From assembly GCF_900163565.1 (NCBI RefSeq), contig NZ_FUHU01000026.1, positions 186,001 to 250,000 of the forward strand: a DNA stretch of 64,000 nucleotides, in the 5' to 3' direction. The stretch comes from Agrococcus casei LMG 22410 (lineage in GTDB: Bacteria; Actinomycetota; Actinomycetes; Actinomycetales; Microbacteriaceae). Shown here piece by piece: positions 1-10,091 of this stretch. Position 1 is the stretch's first letter; each line of letters opens with the position of its first letter. A program made the translations under genes and the position numbers. The notes below the pieces were generated by a model. That model did no database searches. It was not told the origin of the DNA and was given only the letters and a program-made list of their open reading frames with translations.

Positions 1-878
1 TCGGGTCGTGGATGTTGTTCGTCGCCGCGTTCGCGACCATCGGCTACTTTCCCATCGCTGCGTGGGTCTGGGGCGGCGGATGGGTTGCATCGCTTGGCTC
101 TCTGCTCGGTTTCGAGGAAGAGGTCATCGACTACGCGGGCGGCCTGGCTGTGCACATGAATGCGGGAGCAGCCGCTCTGGCATTGACATTCGTGCTCGGC
201 CGACGCGTGGGATTCGCGAAGGGCTCGCACCGACCGCACAACGTGCCCTTCGTGCTGCTGGGCGCCGCTGTGCTCTGGTTCGGCTGGTTCGGCTTCAACG
301 TCGGCGCTGAGTGGACCAACGACATGGCTGGCGCCGGACTCATCGCCGTGAACACGATCGGATGCACGGCTGCGGCGATCTGCGCCTGGCTCATCGTCGA
401 GAAGGTCAAGGACGGCAAGCCGACAGCGGTAGGAGCCGCCTCCGGTGCCGTGGCCGGACTTGTGGCCATCACACCCGCATGCGCCGATCTCACGCCGCTG
501 GCGAGCCTGCTGCTCGGCCTGCTGGCGGGCGCTGCCTGCGCGATGGCTATCGAGCTGAAGTACCGATGGAAGTTCGATGACTCGCTCGACGTGGTCGGCA
601 TCCACCTCGTCGGTGGCTTCATCGGAACCGTGTATCTGGGCTTCTTGGCAGTCGACTCCGGACTCTTCTACGGGGGAGGACTCAACCAGCTCATCTTGCA
701 GCTCGTCTCGACCGCCGGCGTTGTCGCGTATGCCTTTGCTGTCGCCTGGGTGATCGGATTCGTCATCCAGAAGACGGTCGGATTCAGACTGGATTCCACT
801 GAGGAGCAGGCGGGCATAGACCAAGTGGTGCACGGCGAGCGCGCGTATGACTACTCGCTGGAGAACTCGGGCTCGTAG
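1..878 (+). CDS. amt: Ammonium transporter Amt, 5' end outside the window
   Basis: The C-terminal 291 residues of an Amt/MEP/Rh ammonium channel of the cytoplasmic membrane. The reading frame is open from the first complete codon at position 3, so the N-terminus is missing. Visible family marks are DYAGGLAVHMNAG with the first pore histidine, GWFGFNVGA, and IHLVGGFIGT with the second pore histidine of the twin-His pair. Several long hydrophobic helices follow one another. The tail has the conserved EEQAGID...HGERAYD pattern, which in this family contacts PII proteins. A strong hairpin follows the stop, so transcription probably ends here. The family assignment is secure; whether glnK/glnD lie next to it cannot be seen. 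Confidence 0.95.
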   Translation, partial: GSWMLFVAAFATIGYFPIAAWVWGGGWVASLGSLLGFEEEVIDYAGGLAVHMNAGAAALALTFVLGRRVGFAKGSHRPHNVPFVLLGAAVLWFGWFGFNVGAEWTNDMAGAGLIAVNTIGCTAAAICAWLIVEKVKDGKPTAVGAASGAVAGLVAITPACADLTPLASLLLGLLAGAACAMAIELKYRWKFDDSLDVVGIHLVGGFIGTVYLGFLAVDSGLFYGGGLNQLILQLVSTAGVVAYAFAVAWVIGFVIQKTVGFRLDSTEEQAGIDQVVHGERAYDYSLENSGS

Positions 879-892
879 CAGGGTCAGTGCAC

Positions 893-933
893 GGCAGCGA
901 GGCGCAGATTGCAGATGTCCGCGCCTCGCTGCC
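893..933 (+). terminator. Hairpin terminator after amt
   Basis: A perfect 13-bp inverted repeat (893-905 with 921-933) separated by a 15-nt loop starts 15 nt after the amt stop codon. No U-tract follows, as is common for actinobacterial terminators. The position makes termination of amt the simplest reading. Confidence 0.6.
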
Positions 934-1003
934 ACTCAGAGGCCCGCGGACAGCGGCACTGGTGCGCGCAGCAACTGGCACGTCAACAACGGCAGAGACA
1001 CGC

Positions 1004-1031
1004 AAGAGCCCCTGGATCTCCAGGGGCTCTT
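1004..1031 (-). terminator. Terminator of the minus-strand tRNA-Val
   Basis: An 11-12 bp GC-rich inverted repeat (1004-1015 with 1020-1031, loop of 4) sits just downstream of the minus-strand tRNA-Val gene. The tip of the hairpin is CCTGG/CCAGG. It could also stop read-through arriving from amt. Confidence 0.65.
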
Positions 1032-1036
1032 CTCTG

Positions 1037-1109
1037 TGGGCGATGCGGGACTCGAACCCACGACCTCTTCCGTGTGAAGGAAGCGCGCTACCAGCTGCGC
1101 CAATCGCCC
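1037..1109 (-). tRNA. tRNA-Val (anticodon CAC)
   Basis: Read on the minus strand, the 73-nt sequence folds into a cloverleaf. The acceptor stem is GGGCGAT/ATCGCCC, the T-arm contains GGTTCGAGTCCC, and the anticodon loop is TTCACAC with anticodon CAC, which reads GUG valine codons. CCA is not encoded. The gene diverges from a plus-strand tRNA cluster that holds a second valine tRNA. Confidence 0.93.
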
Positions 1110-1212
1110 TTGGGACCTATCAATAATGCCACACAATTCCGAAGCTGATGACACGCGCAAAGGCGTCAGGTACCGACATTCCGCCGATCGCATGAATCAC
1201 CGAGAGGTCGAT

Positions 1213-1241
1213 TTGCACACCGGTGCCGGAGGGGCTAATGT
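1213..1241 (+). promoter_or_regulatory. Promoter of the tRNA-Gly/Cys/Val cluster
   Basis: A TTGCAC -35 box (1213-1218) and a TAATGT -10 box (1236-1241) are separated by exactly 17 nt. They lie 26 nt before the first base of tRNA-Gly. This is the best two-box sigma-70-type promoter that I noticed in the window. The other about 157 nt between the divergent tRNA genes hold nothing else recognisable. Confidence 0.65.
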
Positions 1242-1267
1242 ATTCCAAGTGCTCAGTGATGAGCCCG

Positions 1268-1339
1268 GCGGATGTGGCGCAGTGGTAGCGCATCACCTTG
1301 CCAAGGTGAGGGTCGCGAGTTCGAATCTCGTCATCCGCT
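1268..1339 (+). tRNA. tRNA-Gly (anticodon GCC)
   Basis: A 72-nt cloverleaf with acceptor stem GCGGATG/CATCCGC, a T-arm with GAGTTCGAATCTC, and anticodon loop TTGCCAA, so the anticodon is GCC and reads GGC/GGU glycine codons. CCA is not encoded. It is the first gene of a three-tRNA transcription unit. Confidence 0.93.
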
Positions 1340-1396
1340 CGAGAGTAATCTCATGGCCACCCGGCCTTTCCCCAAGAGGGGCCGCGGTGCCACCAA

Positions 1397-1467
1397 GGTG
1401 GGGTGGCCGAGTGGTTAGGCAGCGGCCTGCAAAGCCGTCTACGCGGGTTCGAATCCCGTCTCCACCT
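1397..1467 (+). tRNA. tRNA-Cys (anticodon GCA)
   Basis: A 71-nt cloverleaf. Acceptor stem GGTGGGG pairs with CTCCACC with one G-U pair, the T-arm contains GGGTTCGAATCCC, and the anticodon loop CTGCAAA gives anticodon GCA. The discriminator base is U, the usual identity element of tRNA-Cys. It is the second gene of the cluster. Confidence 0.93.
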
Positions 1468-1499
1468 CGTCTGACCGAAAATTGAAGATGCCCTTACGG

Positions 1500-1574
1500 G
1501 CGCGATTGGCGCAGCGGTAGCGCGCTTCCCTGACACGGAAGAGGTCACTGGTTCGATCCCAGTATCGCGCACCA
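1500..1574 (+). tRNA. tRNA-Val (anticodon GAC), CCA encoded
   Basis: The acceptor stem is GCGCGAT/ATCGCGC (1500-1506 with 1564-1570), the discriminator is A at 1571, and CCA follows at 1572-1574. Anticodon loop CTGACAC gives anticodon GAC, reading GUC/GUU codons. Of the four tRNAs here only this one encodes its CCA end. It is the last gene before a strong terminator. Confidence 0.93.
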
Positions 1575-1577
1575 ACA

Positions 1578-1606
1578 GAAAGCCCCGGCTCATCCGGGGC
1601 TTTCTT
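1578..1606 (+). terminator. Terminator of the tRNA cluster
   Basis: An 11-bp perfect stem (1578-1588 with 1594-1604) with a 5-nt loop, followed by TT, begins directly after the CCA of tRNA-Val. It is the clearest intrinsic terminator in the window. Confidence 0.8.
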
Positions 1607-1678
1607 CATGCTGCACCGCAGATGAGCACAGTCTGATTACGATTCACCTCGCACCTGGAGTTCGCACTTCGTCTGGAA

Positions 1679-1684
1679 TAGCGT
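1679..1684 (+). promoter_or_regulatory. -10 element for a leaderless transcript
   Basis: TAGCGT ends exactly 6 nt before the ATG at 1691. With a usual start point 6-7 nt after the -10 box, the mRNA would begin at the start codon. No Shine-Dalgarno is present, which supports this reading. Confidence 0.45.
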
Positions 1685-1690
1685 GCAGTC

Positions 1691-1966
1691 ATGAGTCAGT
1701 ATCGAACACGGAACGGCTTCTGGAACAACTGGGCGAAGAACTACGAGCAGGAGTATCGCCACGCTTTTGAGAGCCTGAGCTCTGCACTGCAGGAGAAGCT
1801 CCTCAGCGCCTCGCTGCCTCTCACCGTTGAGGAAGGCAGAGAGCTCTACGAAGCGGGCGGCTGGACTGTCGCGGCCTACGAATCACCCGAGAGCGAGAAC
1901 CCGATTCTCCAGCCCGGTCAGGAATTCCGCGACTGGCTTGCAGCGCAGGAGCTATTTCAGGCGTAG
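1691..1966 (+). CDS. Small hypothetical protein, 91 aa
   Basis: I do not recognise this protein. It is hydrophilic, rich in aromatic and acidic residues (FWNNWAKNYEQEY near the N-terminus), and has no signal peptide or membrane segment. The codon pattern looks like that of a real gene, with mostly G or C in third positions. A TAGCGT -10 element 6 nt upstream of the ATG fits leaderless expression and supports the start. It stands alone between the tRNA terminator and a minus-strand membrane protein gene, so context gives no function. Confidence 0.6.
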   Translation: MSQYRTRNGFWNNWAKNYEQEYRHAFESLSSALQEKLLSASLPLTVEEGRELYEAGGWTVAAYESPESENPILQPGQEFRDWLAAQELFQA

Positions 1967-1980
1967 CCGGGCGACGTCCG

Positions 1981-2277
1981 TCACCGCGTGCTGCGGGAGT
2001 GCGTCTTGAGCTTGCCGTCTCTGCCGAGCGAGTATGTCGTCAGCCGACCCCGTCGCTGCACCAGCAGAACGATCAGGATGATGGCGGGCACGATGAACGC
2101 AGTCACGAGCCCGAGCGCCACAAGGCCGATCCATCCCCACACGCCGATTCTGCCGCGACTCCACACGACCAGCTGGCGCTCGTCGCTGTAGCGAATCTCG
2201 TCGCCAGCCTGCAGGTGTTCGTCGAAGAGCTCGGCGAGACGGCCGTCGGACGGCTTGGCGAATGCGTGTGCGGTCAT
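1981..2277 (-). CDS. Small membrane protein, 98 aa, unknown function
   Basis: I do not recognise the family. The N-terminal half is soluble and acidic, with DEIRYSDERQLVVW around residues 26-39. One or two hydrophobic segments follow (roughly residues 46-73: GWIGLVALGLVTAFIVPAII...), then a basic tail with QRRGRLTTYSLGRDGKLKTH, likely cytoplasmic. The start is supported by a TAGAGT -10 hexamer on the minus strand that ends 6 nt before the ATG. It is transcribed convergently with the gene at 1691 and divergently from the gene at 2353. Confidence 0.65.
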   Translation of the reverse strand: MTAHAFAKPSDGRLAELFDEHLQAGDEIRYSDERQLVVWSRGRIGVWGWIGLVALGLVTAFIVPAIILIVLLVQRRGRLTTYSLGRDGKLKTHSRSTR

Positions 2278-2283
2278 GCCCCG

Positions 2284-2289
2284 ACTCTA
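2284..2289 (-). promoter_or_regulatory. -10 element, leaderless, minus strand
   Basis: On the minus strand, TAGAGT is followed by 6 nt and then the ATG of the gene that ends at 1981. It forms a compact divergent promoter region with the TAGGCT element at 2344. Confidence 0.45.
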
Positions 2290-2343
2290 CGGCCCCGACT
2301 CTGCGGACCCGGGACTGCCGAGTCCATGGCGCGTGCGACTGTC

Positions 2344-2349
2344 TAGGCT
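2344..2349 (+). promoter_or_regulatory. -10 element before the 2353 gene
   Basis: TAGGCT ends 3 nt before the ATG at 2353 and 6 nt before the adjoining in-frame GTG at 2356. If this transcript is leaderless like others in the window, GTG 2356 would be the true start. Confidence 0.45.
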
Positions 2350-2352
2350 GGG

Positions 2353-2822
2353 ATGGTGCATTCCGCCCGCGCAGTCCCCCGCAGACTGAGAGTCGCCGCC
2401 TCCCTCCAGATCGCCCAAGGCGCACTCATGGAGGGCTCTGTCGCCATCGGCCTCATCGTGCTCCTCGCCCTTCGAGTGCCGCAGGCTGCGATCACGGATC
2501 GGGTCGAGATCTTCGCGCTGCCGTACCTGCAGGAGAACCTCTACCTGATGATGGCCATGAGCGGCGTGTTCGCATCGCTGCGCATCATCGGGGGAGTCGC
2601 ACTCTGGCGCGGGCGCCTCTGGGGGCTCTGGCTGACCCTCGTCAACTGCGTGCTGACGCTCATGCTGATGATCTTCATGCTGCCGCCGGGACTCGTCGAC
2701 GGCCTCTTCGCCGGCACCGCCCTCGTGCTGCTGCTCTCTGGCTGGTTCGGCGACTCGCGCATACGTCCGACCCTGTATTCACGACCGGATGACAGCCTCC
2801 GCCGAGCGACTACGATGGACGA

Positions 2823-2826
<4 letters not shown>
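2353..2826 (+). CDS. Integral membrane protein, about 157 aa, unknown function
   Basis: I do not recognise the family. After a basic N-terminus ([15 protein letters not shown]) there are three to four hydrophobic helices. Near the C-terminus it reads [16 protein letters not shown]. The layout resembles small uncharacterised actinobacterial membrane proteins. Its stop codon overlaps the GTG start of thrS (GTGA), so some translational coupling to thrS is possible, although thrS also appears to have its own promoter inside the end of this gene. The start may be ATG 2353 or GTG 2356; the promoter spacing favours the latter. Confidence 0.65.
2811..2816 (+). promoter_or_regulatory. -10 element of thrS inside the upstream gene
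   Basis: TACGAT ends exactly 6 nt before the GTG start of thrS at 2823. It lies within the last codons of the preceding membrane protein gene. This geometry predicts a leaderless thrS mRNA. Confidence 0.5.
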
Positions 2827-4780
<1,954 letters not shown>

Positions 4781-4781
<1 letters not shown>

Positions 4782-5392
4782 TGACAGACAACCCATCCGG
4801 ACTCTCGCAGAACCCCGAGGACTACCCGACGCCCGACGACCCGAGCCGCGAGGCCGGAGCGCCCACGTGGATGTCGTCTGAGATCGGGGGAGTGCCCGAC
4901 GAGTTCCAGCGCCTCTGGACGCCGTACCGGATGGTCTACATCAAGTCGGGCCAGATGCCCGACGCCGACGCGTGCCCGTTCTGCCTCGCGCCGACGCTGG
5001 CCGACGAGGACGGCCTCATCGTGCACCGCGGCGAGCACGCCTACGTGATCATGAACCTGTACCCGTACAACACGGGTCACATCATGGTGAACCCGTACCG
5101 TCACATCGGCACCTACGACCAGGCCAACGCCGACGAGATTGCCGAGATCGGCGCGCTCACGCAGACTGCCATGCGCGTGCTGGGCGAGACCTCACGGTGC
5201 GACGGCTTCAACATCGGCATGAATCAGGGGCGCATCGCCGGAGCCGGCATCGCCGATCACCTGCACCAGCACATCGTTCCGCGCTGGGCCCTCGACTCGA
5301 ACTTCTTCCCGATCATCGCGAAGACGAAGGCGATCCCGAGGCTCATCGAAGAGATTCGCGCCGAGCTCCAGGCCGCCTGGCCGAAAGACTAG
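4781..5392 (+). CDS. HIT family nucleotide hydrolase/transferase
   Basis: A 203-residue histidine-triad protein. The triad HLHQH followed by IVPRW lies near residue 160, and a CPFC pair near residue 65 probably binds a metal ion. The first 45 residues are an acidic, proline-rich extension typical of the actinobacterial form. HIT enzymes of this type act on nucleotides such as AP4A or ADP; the substrate here is not known. The ATG overlaps the thrS stop (TGATG), an arrangement conserved in Actinobacteria, where thrS and this gene are normally followed by pgsA. In this window pgsA is missing from the expected place. Confidence 0.92.
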
Positions 5393-5985
5393 GCGTCGAC
5401 AGGCACCAGTTCGAAGATGCAGGCGCCGTCGGCCACGGTTCGCTCGAGCATCGCGCCGACCGTCTCGCCGTCGGCTGAGTACTGCACCGGCAGATCCCAG
5501 TTGAAGTCGTCGTAGGCGGGGTAGTGGCCGGCCTGCGGGTGCTGCCCGGCATCGCACGCGAGCAGGTGCTCCAGTGGACGCTCCTCGTTCCAGGCGTCCT
5601 CATCGAGCATGACCAGCGAGTTCGGTGGATCCGTCTCGCGAAGCTCGAGAGAAGCCGCTCCCTGGTCTGCGAACTCGTCGCGCACCTCCTGCGCATTGAC
5701 GGTCGGCGGCTGCAGGTCTGGGTTGAAGATGTACCAGATCGGCTGCACGTTGAAGCCGACGAGCACCGCGGCAGCAACACCCGCACAGATCGCCGCAAGC
5801 GTCTGAGGCCCGCGCCACCTGGCCTCGCGCTCACGTGCGTTCTTGATTCGCGCCTGGGCGATCACATCGGCCGCAAGCTGCACAATGCCGATCACCGCCA
5901 GGGCTGTGACGACGATCACCGCGATTCCGAACCACCACGGCAGTCCGGGAGTGATGTCTATGGTGACCTGTGCAACCCGTCGCAT
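5389..5985 (-). CDS. Membrane-anchored hypothetical protein, 198 aa
   Basis: I do not recognise the family. Two hydrophobic segments (about residues 18-42 and 63-85) flank a short basic cytoplasmic stretch with ARIKNAREREARWRG. The C-terminal 110 residues are acidic and probably outside the membrane. They contain two cysteines, in LLACDAG and DGACIFE, which could form a disulfide. The 3' end overlaps the end of the HIT gene by 4 bases, tail to tail. On the minus strand a TAGGCT element lies 7 nt before the ATG, which supports this start and a leaderless transcript. Confidence 0.7.
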   Translation of the reverse strand: MRRVAQVTIDITPGLPWWFGIAVIVVTALAVIGIVQLAADVIAQARIKNAREREARWRGPQTLAAICAGVAAAVLVGFNVQPIWYIFNPDLQPPTVNAQEVRDEFADQGAASLELRETDPPNSLVMLDEDAWNEERPLEHLLACDAGQHPQAGHYPAYDDFNWDLPVQYSADGETVGAMLERTVADGACIFELVPVDA

Positions 5986-5992
5986 GCATGCA

Positions 5993-5998
5993 AGCCTA
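5993..5998 (-). promoter_or_regulatory. -10 element, leaderless, minus strand
   Basis: TAGGCT on the minus strand is followed by 7 nt and then the ATG of the gene ending at 5389. The same hexamer with the same spacing precedes rarA at 17844. Confidence 0.45.
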
Positions 5999-6036
5999 CT
6001 CGGCGGCCGACGGCCGATTCCTGGTTGACTCTCAGC

Positions 6037-6648
6037 ATGCGAATCTACTCCCTGCTGCGTCCCAGGCTCATCAGGCAGATCATTGCCGATGTCGTTGCCC
6101 TCGCAGCGACCATCATCGCGTTCGTCACGGCCGGCCGCGTGCGCTCACAGATTCTCGAGTACCGGCAGTACGGCACCGATCTCATCGACGCGGGAGCAGA
6201 CATCACGGATGTGCTGCACGGGTTCGCGGATCAGGTGCGGCAGATCCCGTTCGTCGGGCCGGCGCTCGGTGACACTCTCGAAGGCAGCGTCGTCATTCCC
6301 GATCAGCTGACCGAAGCCGGCGCGCAGCTGCAGCAGGCTGTCACCGACTTCGCTGGGCTCGCATGGACGCTGATCGCGATTCTGCCCCTCGTCTGCGTGC
6401 TCATCGCGTGGCTGCCGTGGCGGGTGTCGTTCGCAGCGAAGAGCCTCGAGACCGCAAAGCTCGCCAGATCGGAGGGCGGCCTTGACCTGCTGGCCGAGCG
6501 CGCACTCGCCCTGGCGCCTGCGGATGCCGTGCTGCGCATCCATCCCCGTCCGGCCCGCGCCCTGCATCACGACGACGCCGTGCGCGACGCCCTCGCCGCC
6601 ATCCAGCTGCGCTCGTTCGGGCATCGCGGCGCACGCCACGTAGAATGA
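6037..6648 (+). CDS. Membrane protein of unknown function, 203 aa
   Basis: I do not recognise the family. Two transmembrane helices (about residues 15-37 and 106-127) enclose an external loop of roughly 65 residues. After the second helix comes a cytoplasmic tail with AAKSLETAKLARSEGGLDLLAERAL. A loop between two helices with a helical cytoplasmic tail resembles sensor or scaffold membrane proteins, but there is no named domain to support this. The ATG at 6037 is the first methionine just before the first helix; no clear Shine-Dalgarno is present. The yebC promoter overlaps its 3' end. Confidence 0.65.
   Translation: MRIYSLLRPRLIRQIIADVVALAATIIAFVTAGRVRSQILEYRQYGTDLIDAGADITDVLHGFADQVRQIPFVGPALGDTLEGSVVIPDQLTEAGAQLQQAVTDFAGLAWTLIAILPLVCVLIAWLPWRVSFAAKSLETAKLARSEGGLDLLAERALALAPADAVLRIHPRPARALHHDDAVRDALAAIQLRSFGHRGARHVE
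6641..6646 (+). promoter_or_regulatory. -10 element of the yebC-ruv unit
   Basis: TAGAAT lies 29 nt before the yebC start and gives a short leader that carries an AAGGAGG Shine-Dalgarno. It overlaps the end of the preceding gene. Confidence 0.45.
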
Positions 6649-6675
6649 CGGAGTTCGCAGTCTGAAGGAGGACAC

Positions 6676-7440
<765 letters not shown>

Positions 7441-7444
7441 CGCA

Positions 7445-8011
7445 ATGCCTCGCGTTGTCGGCATCGACCCGGGGCTGACTCGCCTCGGGATCGGTGTCGT
7501 CGACACGACCGGCCAGACGCAGCGGCTCGTGCACTACTCCGTGCTGCGGTCTGCACCCGAGATGAGCATCGAGCATCGGCTCATGAAGCTCGGCCGCGAG
7601 GTCGAGGCCGCGATCGACGAGCATGCGCCCGACGCCATCGCGCTCGAGCGCGTGTTCGCCCAGCAGAACCTGCACTCGGTCATGGGCGTCGCACAGGTCT
7701 CCGGCATCGTGCTGCGCGCCGCGGCCGAACGAGACATTCCGATCGTCATGCTCACCCCGACCGAGGTGAAGGCCGCTGTCACCGGCTACGGAGCCGCTGA
7801 GAAGGCGCAGGTCGCCGAGATGGTGCGTCGGCTGCTGCGGCTGGCAGAAGCGCCGAAGCCCGCAGACGCGGCGGATGCGCTGGCACTTGCGATCACGCAC
7901 GGCAGGGCTGTCGTCAGAACGGGGGCGGTGCGCCGCGATTCCGGTTCTCAGCCGACGCCCGCGCAGAAGGCCTGGGCAGCGGCCGAGGCACAGGCGAAGC
8001 GCCGCCGATAG
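7445..8011 (+). CDS. ruvC: Crossover junction endonuclease RuvC
   Basis: Cuts Holliday junctions during recombinational repair, acting with RuvA and RuvB. The protein is 188 residues. The RNase H-fold acidic residues are visible: D8 in GIDPG, E68 in ALERVF, and D141/D144 in ADAADALALAITH. The start at ATG 7445 gives the usual MPRVVGIDPG N-terminus 4 nt after yebC. The tail from about residue 160 is basic and probably disordered (QAKRRR end). Confidence 0.96.
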   Translation: MPRVVGIDPGLTRLGIGVVDTTGQTQRLVHYSVLRSAPEMSIEHRLMKLGREVEAAIDEHAPDAIALERVFAQQNLHSVMGVAQVSGIVLRAAAERDIPIVMLTPTEVKAAVTGYGAAEKAQVAEMVRRLLRLAEAPKPADAADALALAITHGRAVVRTGAVRRDSGSQPTPAQKAWAAAEAQAKRRR

Positions 8012-8055
8012 TTCGGCTGGCCGAGCGTGATCCATCGCGTGTCACAGGTGCTTTC

Positions 8056-8061
8056 TAGACT
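8056..8061 (+). promoter_or_regulatory. -10 element of ruvA, leaderless
   Basis: TAGACT ends 6 nt before the ruvA ATG at 8068, in the 56-nt gap after ruvC. No Shine-Dalgarno is present between them. I saw no clear LexA-type box in this gap. Confidence 0.45.
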
Positions 8062-8067
8062 GTCAGC

Positions 8068-8646
8068 ATGATCTCCTACCTCGAGGGCAGCGTGGTTCGC
8101 GTGGCCCCGACTTCACTCGTGCTGTCGGTGCAGGGCGTCGGCTTCTCAGTTGCCGTCGCACCGGCGGTCTCCGCTGCCGCCCGCGTCGGCTCGTCGATGG
8201 CTCTGCACACCAAGCTGGTCGTGAAAGAAGACGACCTGTCGCTCTACGGCTTCGCAGATGAGGGCGACCTCGGCACCTTCGGCCTGCTGACCTCCGTGTC
8301 GGGCGTCGGCCCCAAGAGCGCAATGGCGGTGCTGGCCACACTCGGCACCGACGGGCTCGCACAGGCAGTCTCCGCCGGCGATGAGGCGGCGTTCAAGCCA
8401 GTGCCCGGCATCGGCCCCAAGACTGCCCGCCTGATCATCGTGCAGCTGAGCGGCAAGGTGATCGTCCAGTCGAGTGCCCCCGCATCCGGCTCCTCCGACA
8501 TGGTCGAGGCTCTCGTCGGCCTCGGGTGGCAGGAGGCCAAGGCCACGCAGACCGTCGAGACGCTCGTCAGAGACCAGCCCGAGCTTGCCGGCGACAGCTC
8601 TGCGCTGCTCCGCGCCGCCCTGCAGTCGCTCGGGGCACGCCGATGA
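8068..8646 (+). CDS. ruvA: Holliday junction branch migration protein RuvA
   Basis: A 192-residue junction-binding subunit. It has the N-terminal OB-fold starting [10 protein letters not shown], two helix-hairpin-helix motifs ([11 protein letters not shown] near residue 75 and [10 protein letters not shown] near 115), and the C-terminal domain that contacts RuvB. It is cytoplasmic and assembles with RuvB on DNA four-way junctions. Its stop overlaps the ruvB start (ATGA). A TAGACT promoter element 6 nt upstream suggests a leaderless ruvAB message separate from yebC-ruvC. Confidence 0.97.
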   Translation: MISYLEGSVVRVAPTSLVLSVQGVGFSVAVAPAVSAAARVGSSMALHTKLVVKEDDLSLYGFADEGDLGTFGLLTSVSGVGPKSAMAVLATLGTDGLAQAVSAGDEAAFKPVPGIGPKTARLIIVQLSGKVIVQSSAPASGSSDMVEALVGLGWQEAKATQTVETLVRDQPELAGDSSALLRAALQSLGARR

Positions 8647-9662
8647 CCGACGAGGCCTCGCCGCTGCAGCCCGAGGCATCGGTCGAAGAGCTCGCCTTCG
8701 AGGGCGCGCTGCGTCCTGAGACCCTCGCGGAGTTCGTCGGCCAGCCGCGAGTGCGCGGCCAGCTCGAGCTGCTGCTCAAGGCCGCTGCGCTACAGCAGCG
8801 CGCACCGGATCACATCCTCCTGGCTGGTCCTCCCGGGCTGGGCAAGACGACACTCGCGATGATCATCGGCAACGAGTCAGGACGTGCTGTTCGCATGGCC
8901 TCAGGGCCGGCGATCCAGCACGCAGGCGATCTCGCCGCGGTGCTCAGCGCACTCGTGCCAGGCGAGGTGCTGTTCGTCGACGAGATCCACCGCATGGCGA
9001 AGAGCGCAGAAGAGATGCTGTACCTCGCCATGGAAGACTTCCGCATCGACATCATGGTCGGCAAGGGAGCAGGGGCCGCCTCTGTGCCGCTCGAGCTCTC
9101 GCCGTTCACTCTCGTCGCCGCCACCACGCGATCGGGCATGCTGCCTGCCCCGCTGCGCGACCGATTCGGATTCACCGCGCACCTCGAGTTCTATTCGGCA
9201 GAAGACCTCACTCGCGTCGTGACGAGATCTGCTGGCATGCTCGACATCCAGCTGACGAGTGCCGCTGCCGCCGAACTCGCGAAGCGCTCCCGCGGAACAC
9301 CGAGAATTGCCAACAGGCTGCTGCGACGCGTGCGCGACTGGAAGCTCGTCCATGAGGGGTCGTCCGACATCGAGGCCGTCCACGGGGCCCTTGAGCTCTA
9401 CGATGTCGACGCCTACGGGCTCGACCGACTCGACCGCAGCGTGCTCGAGGCGATCGCCAAGAGCTTCAAGGGCGGGCCAGTCGGGCTCACCACGCTCGCA
9501 GCCAGCGTCGGCGAAGAGGCAGAGACGATCGAAAGCGTCGTCGAGCCGTATCTGGTTCGCGAAGGCCTGCTCGCCCGCACTCCGCGCGGACGAATGCTCA
9601 CGTCTGAGGGGCTCCGGCACACCGGAATCGACGGTTCGCCTGATCAACTCGATGGCGTATGA
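8643..9662 (+). CDS. ruvB: Holliday junction helicase motor RuvB
   Basis: AAA+ ATPase of 339 residues that drives branch migration with RuvA. The Walker A motif GPPGLGKTT is near residue 61, Walker B is LFVDEIHR, sensor 1 is [17 protein letters not shown], and the C-terminal winged helix contains the [11 protein letters not shown] sequence. The ATG overlaps the ruvA stop by 4 nt. An upstream in-frame extension exists but lies inside ruvA and is not used. Confidence 0.97.
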   Translation: MTDEASPLQPEASVEELAFEGALRPETLAEFVGQPRVRGQLELLLKAAALQQRAPDHILLAGPPGLGKTTLAMIIGNESGRAVRMASGPAIQHAGDLAAVLSALVPGEVLFVDEIHRMAKSAEEMLYLAMEDFRIDIMVGKGAGAASVPLELSPFTLVAATTRSGMLPAPLRDRFGFTAHLEFYSAEDLTRVVTRSAGMLDIQLTSAAAAELAKRSRGTPRIANRLLRRVRDWKLVHEGSSDIEAVHGALELYDVDAYGLDRLDRSVLEAIAKSFKGGPVGLTTLAASVGEEAETIESVVEPYLVREGLLARTPRGRMLTSEGLRHTGIDGSPDQLDGV

Positions 9663-9719
9663 TCGGTAGGTATTGTGCCTGAAACCGGGTACACAAGACT
9701 TCGGGAGGCCACGGACTTC

Positions 9720-10088
9720 ATGCACCTACTCACAGAGACCACTAACCAGCAGGGCGGCGGCTTCACGTTTGATCCGCTCACCATCATCATGCTGCTGCTG
9801 CTCGTGGTGCTCATCATCTTCATGGTCCGCAGCAGCCGCAAGCGCAAGGCTCAGGCAGCTGAGCTCCAGACCAAGATGGTTCCGGGCAAGCGCATCATGA
9901 CCTCCAGCGGCATCTTCGGAACACTGCTCTGGATCGACGACGAGAAGCTGCAGGCAGGCATTGAGGTCTCGCCCGGCGTAGAGCTCGTCGTCCACCGTCA
10001 GATCCTGGCTCAGGTCGTCGAAGAAGACACCGACTCCAGCATCGACCCCGAGACCGACTCGTCGGCTGAAAGCAGCCGAGAGGACTAA
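9720..10088 (+). CDS. yajC: Preprotein translocase accessory subunit YajC
   Basis: A 122-residue single-span membrane protein that associates with SecDF. After a short N-terminus with QQGGGF there is one hydrophobic helix (about residues 20-36, LTIIMLLLLVVLIIFM), then the conserved RSSRKRKAQAAELQ...MVPGKRIMTSSGIFGTL domain, and a very acidic tail (EEDTDSSIDPETDSSAESSRED). I chose ATG 9720, with GGGAGG 11 nt upstream; an in-frame GTG at 9675 would add 15 residues. Order yajC-secD-secF is the usual one. Confidence 0.93.
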   Translation: MHLLTETTNQQGGGFTFDPLTIIMLLLLVVLIIFMVRSSRKRKAQAAELQTKMVPGKRIMTSSGIFGTLLWIDDEKLQAGIEVSPGVELVVHRQILAQVVEEDTDSSIDPETDSSAESSRED

Positions 10089-10091
10089 CTG

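Noticed and set aside
1126-1485. 119-codon plus-strand frame over the tRNA-Gly and tRNA-Cys genes
   Set aside because: It crosses two tRNA genes with complete cloverleaf folds and cannot be a protein gene.
8012-8067. LexA box controlling ruvAB
   Set aside because: I looked for a GAAC-N4-GTTC-type palindrome in the ruvC-ruvA gap and did not find one.
9675-9719. Longer yajC start at GTG 9675
   Set aside because: The added 15 residues do not look like a YajC N-terminus, and the GGGAGG Shine-Dalgarno lies between this start and the ATG at 9720.
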